The notes under the pieces were generated by a model, which saw only the letters and a list, made by a program, of their open reading frames with translations, did no database searches and had not been told where the DNA came from. Position numbers and translations under genes: made by a program. Shown one piece after another: positions 14,421 to 15,556 of a stretch of 15,556 nucleotides of DNA. The stretch comes from JALVCQ01 sp964452325 (lineage in GTDB: Bacteria > Bacteroidota > Bacteroidia > JAADEI01 > JALVCQ01): assembly GCA_964452325.1 (NCBI GenBank), contig CAYVLB010000043.1, positions 1 through 15,556 on the forward strand, written 5' to 3'. How positions within the stretch are numbered: position 1 is the first letter of the stretch; each line of letters begins with the position of its first letter.

Positions 14421-15556
14421 CGCCAATCAATACGATGTCATCGTCGTAGGCGGCGGTCATGCTGGCAGTGAGGCAGCTGCGGCAGCAGCACAAATGGGAT
14501 CAAAAGTGCTGCTAATCACAATGGCCTTAGACCGCATCGCCCAGATGTCATGTAACCCGGCAATGGGCGGAATTGCCAAAGGGCAAATCGTCCGTGAAAT
14601 TGATGCGTTGGGTGGCTTTTCGGGAATTGTAGCTGACCGTTCTGCCATTCAATTTCGCATGTTGAATCGGTCAAAAGGCCCTGCCATGTGGAGCCCCCGT
14701 ACACAAAATGACCGACTCCTGTTTGCCTACCACTGGCGACGCATCCTCGAACAAATTCCCAGCCTGTTCTTCTGGCAAGATATGGTCAAAGAAATATTGG
14801 TTAAAAAAGGCCGAGCTTATGGAGTACGGACCTCACTGGGAATAGAGTTTCACGCCAAAGCGGTTATCCTCACCAGCGGGACATTTCTTAATGGTATCAT
14901 TCACATCGGCAAAAAACAACTGGGGGGTGGGCGAATTGGCGAGAAAACCGCCCAAGGACTCACCGAACAACTCCAAGCAATCGGATTTGAAAGTGGCCGC
15001 ATGAAAACTGGGACCCCACCGCGTGTGGACGGACGTACCATCAACTACGATGCAATCGAAGAGCAACCCGGAGATGCATCACCCCGCAAATTCTCTTTTT
15101 CCAATGCTACGCAGCCCCTTCAACGCCAACGCAGTTGTTATATCACTTATACCAACCCCAAAGTTCACGAAATACTACGGGAAGGGTTCAATGAAAGTCC
15201 CATGTTCACGGGGCGTATTATCGGCGTTGGTCCCCGATACTGCCCCTCTATCGAAGATAAAATCGATCGCTTTGCAGAGCGCACCCAGCATCAAATTTTT
15301 ATTGAACCGGAAGGTTGGGAAACTACCGAAGTCTACGTCAACGGATTCAGTACTTCACTTCCCGAAGATATTCAATATCGGGCTTTACGTCATATTCCCG
15401 GATTCGAAAACGTCCACATGTTACGCCCAGGATATGCCATCGAATACGACTATTTCCCACCCATCCAACTGAAAAAAAGCCTTGAAACCCGCCGGGTCGA
15501 GAACCTCTTTTTCGCAGGCCAAATCAATGGCACCACCGGATATGAAGAAGCCGCTG
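14410..15556 (+). CDS. mnmG: tRNA uridine-5-carboxymethylaminomethyl(34) synthesis enzyme MnmG, N-terminal part
   Basis: The gene runs off the end of the window, so 382 residues of a protein usually about 620 long are visible. MnmG is the FAD-dependent partner of MnmE and installs the carboxymethylaminomethyl group on wobble uridine 34 of several tRNAs. The FAD-binding GGGHAGSEAAAAAA starts at residue 14. CNPAMGGIAKGQ contains Cys48, and GPRYCPSIEDKIDRF contains Cys278, matching E. coli Cys47 and Cys277. LTSGTFLNG, GEKTAQGL, MKTGTPPRVDG, FIEPEGW, MLRPGYAIEYDY and GQINGTTGYEEAA are all characteristic. The ATG at 14410 sits 11 bases inside the end of ybeY, implying coupled translation. No frameshift is seen in the visible part. 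Confidence 0.97.
   Translation, partial: MGNNANQYDVIVVGGGHAGSEAAAAAAQMGSKVLLITMALDRIAQMSCNPAMGGIAKGQIVREIDALGGFSGIVADRSAIQFRMLNRSKGPAMWSPRTQNDRLLFAYHWRRILEQIPSLFFWQDMVKEILVKKGRAYGVRTSLGIEFHAKAVILTSGTFLNGIIHIGKKQLGGGRIGEKTAQGLTEQLQAIGFESGRMKTGTPPRVDGRTINYDAIEEQPGDASPRKFSFSNATQPLQRQRSCYITYTNPKVHEILREGFNESPMFTGRIIGVGPRYCPSIEDKIDRFAERTQHQIFIEPEGWETTEVYVNGFSTSLPEDIQYRALRHIPGFENVHMLRPGYAIEYDYFPPIQLKKSLETRRVENLFFAGQINGTTGYEEAA

Noticed and set aside
15023..15472. Plus-strand ORF of 149 codons in another frame of mnmG
   Set aside because: It lies within highly conserved MnmG sequence in a shifted frame, with no motif.

Overview
The window looks like a piece of a Bacteroidota chromosome, probably from the Chitinophagia/Saprospiria side, although the exact lineage cannot be read from the sequence. 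Four signs support this. A secreted protein ends in a type IX secretion system type B sorting domain (gliding-motility-type C-terminal domain). The candidate promoters carry the Bacteroidota -7 motif TAnnTTTG. There is a lipid-type alpha-oxoamine synthase of the kind common in this phylum. The gene pairs rsfS-ftsH and ybeY-mnmG also occur together in this phylum. Coding density is high, no gene-free stretch exceeds about 135 bases, and I see no rRNA, tRNA, CRISPR array, insertion sequence or prophage gene.

Layout. (1) 1-360: C-terminal end of an RND-efflux periplasmic adaptor with a natural His4 tail. (2) 473-1378: two tandem paralogous small membrane proteins of unknown function, closed by a clear intrinsic terminator at 1403-1436. 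(3) 1478-3511: urocanate hydratase (hutU) and a YbaB/EbfC nucleoid-associated protein, 6 bases apart. (4) 3498-5511, minus strand: a GT4-type and a GT2-type glycosyltransferase with overlapping ends, converging on ybaB. (5) 5624-10337, plus strand: alpha-oxoamine synthase, GAPDH, ribosome silencing factor RsfS and the membrane protease FtsH. The synthase and the glycosyltransferases diverge from a 112-base region holding two interleaved candidate promoters. (6) 10334-12071, minus strand: an M20 amidohydrolase followed by a SpoU-family RNA methyltransferase with an 8-base overlap; the latter shares the stop tetranucleotide TTAA with ftsH. (7) 12205-15556, plus strand: a T9SS-secreted surface protein, YbeY and the first 382 residues of MnmG, joined by 7- and 11-base overlaps.

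Working together. Much of the window is housekeeping for translation and protein quality control: RsfS, FtsH, the SpoU methyltransferase, YbeY and MnmG. The less ordinary parts are the tandem small membrane proteins, the solitary hutU, and the divergent pairing of a sphingolipid/sulfonolipid-type synthase with two glycosyltransferases, which could make a glycosylated lipid (inference). I found no clear evidence of a wholly new system. The tandem small-protein family and the lipid/glycosyltransferase locus are the best candidates for something undescribed.
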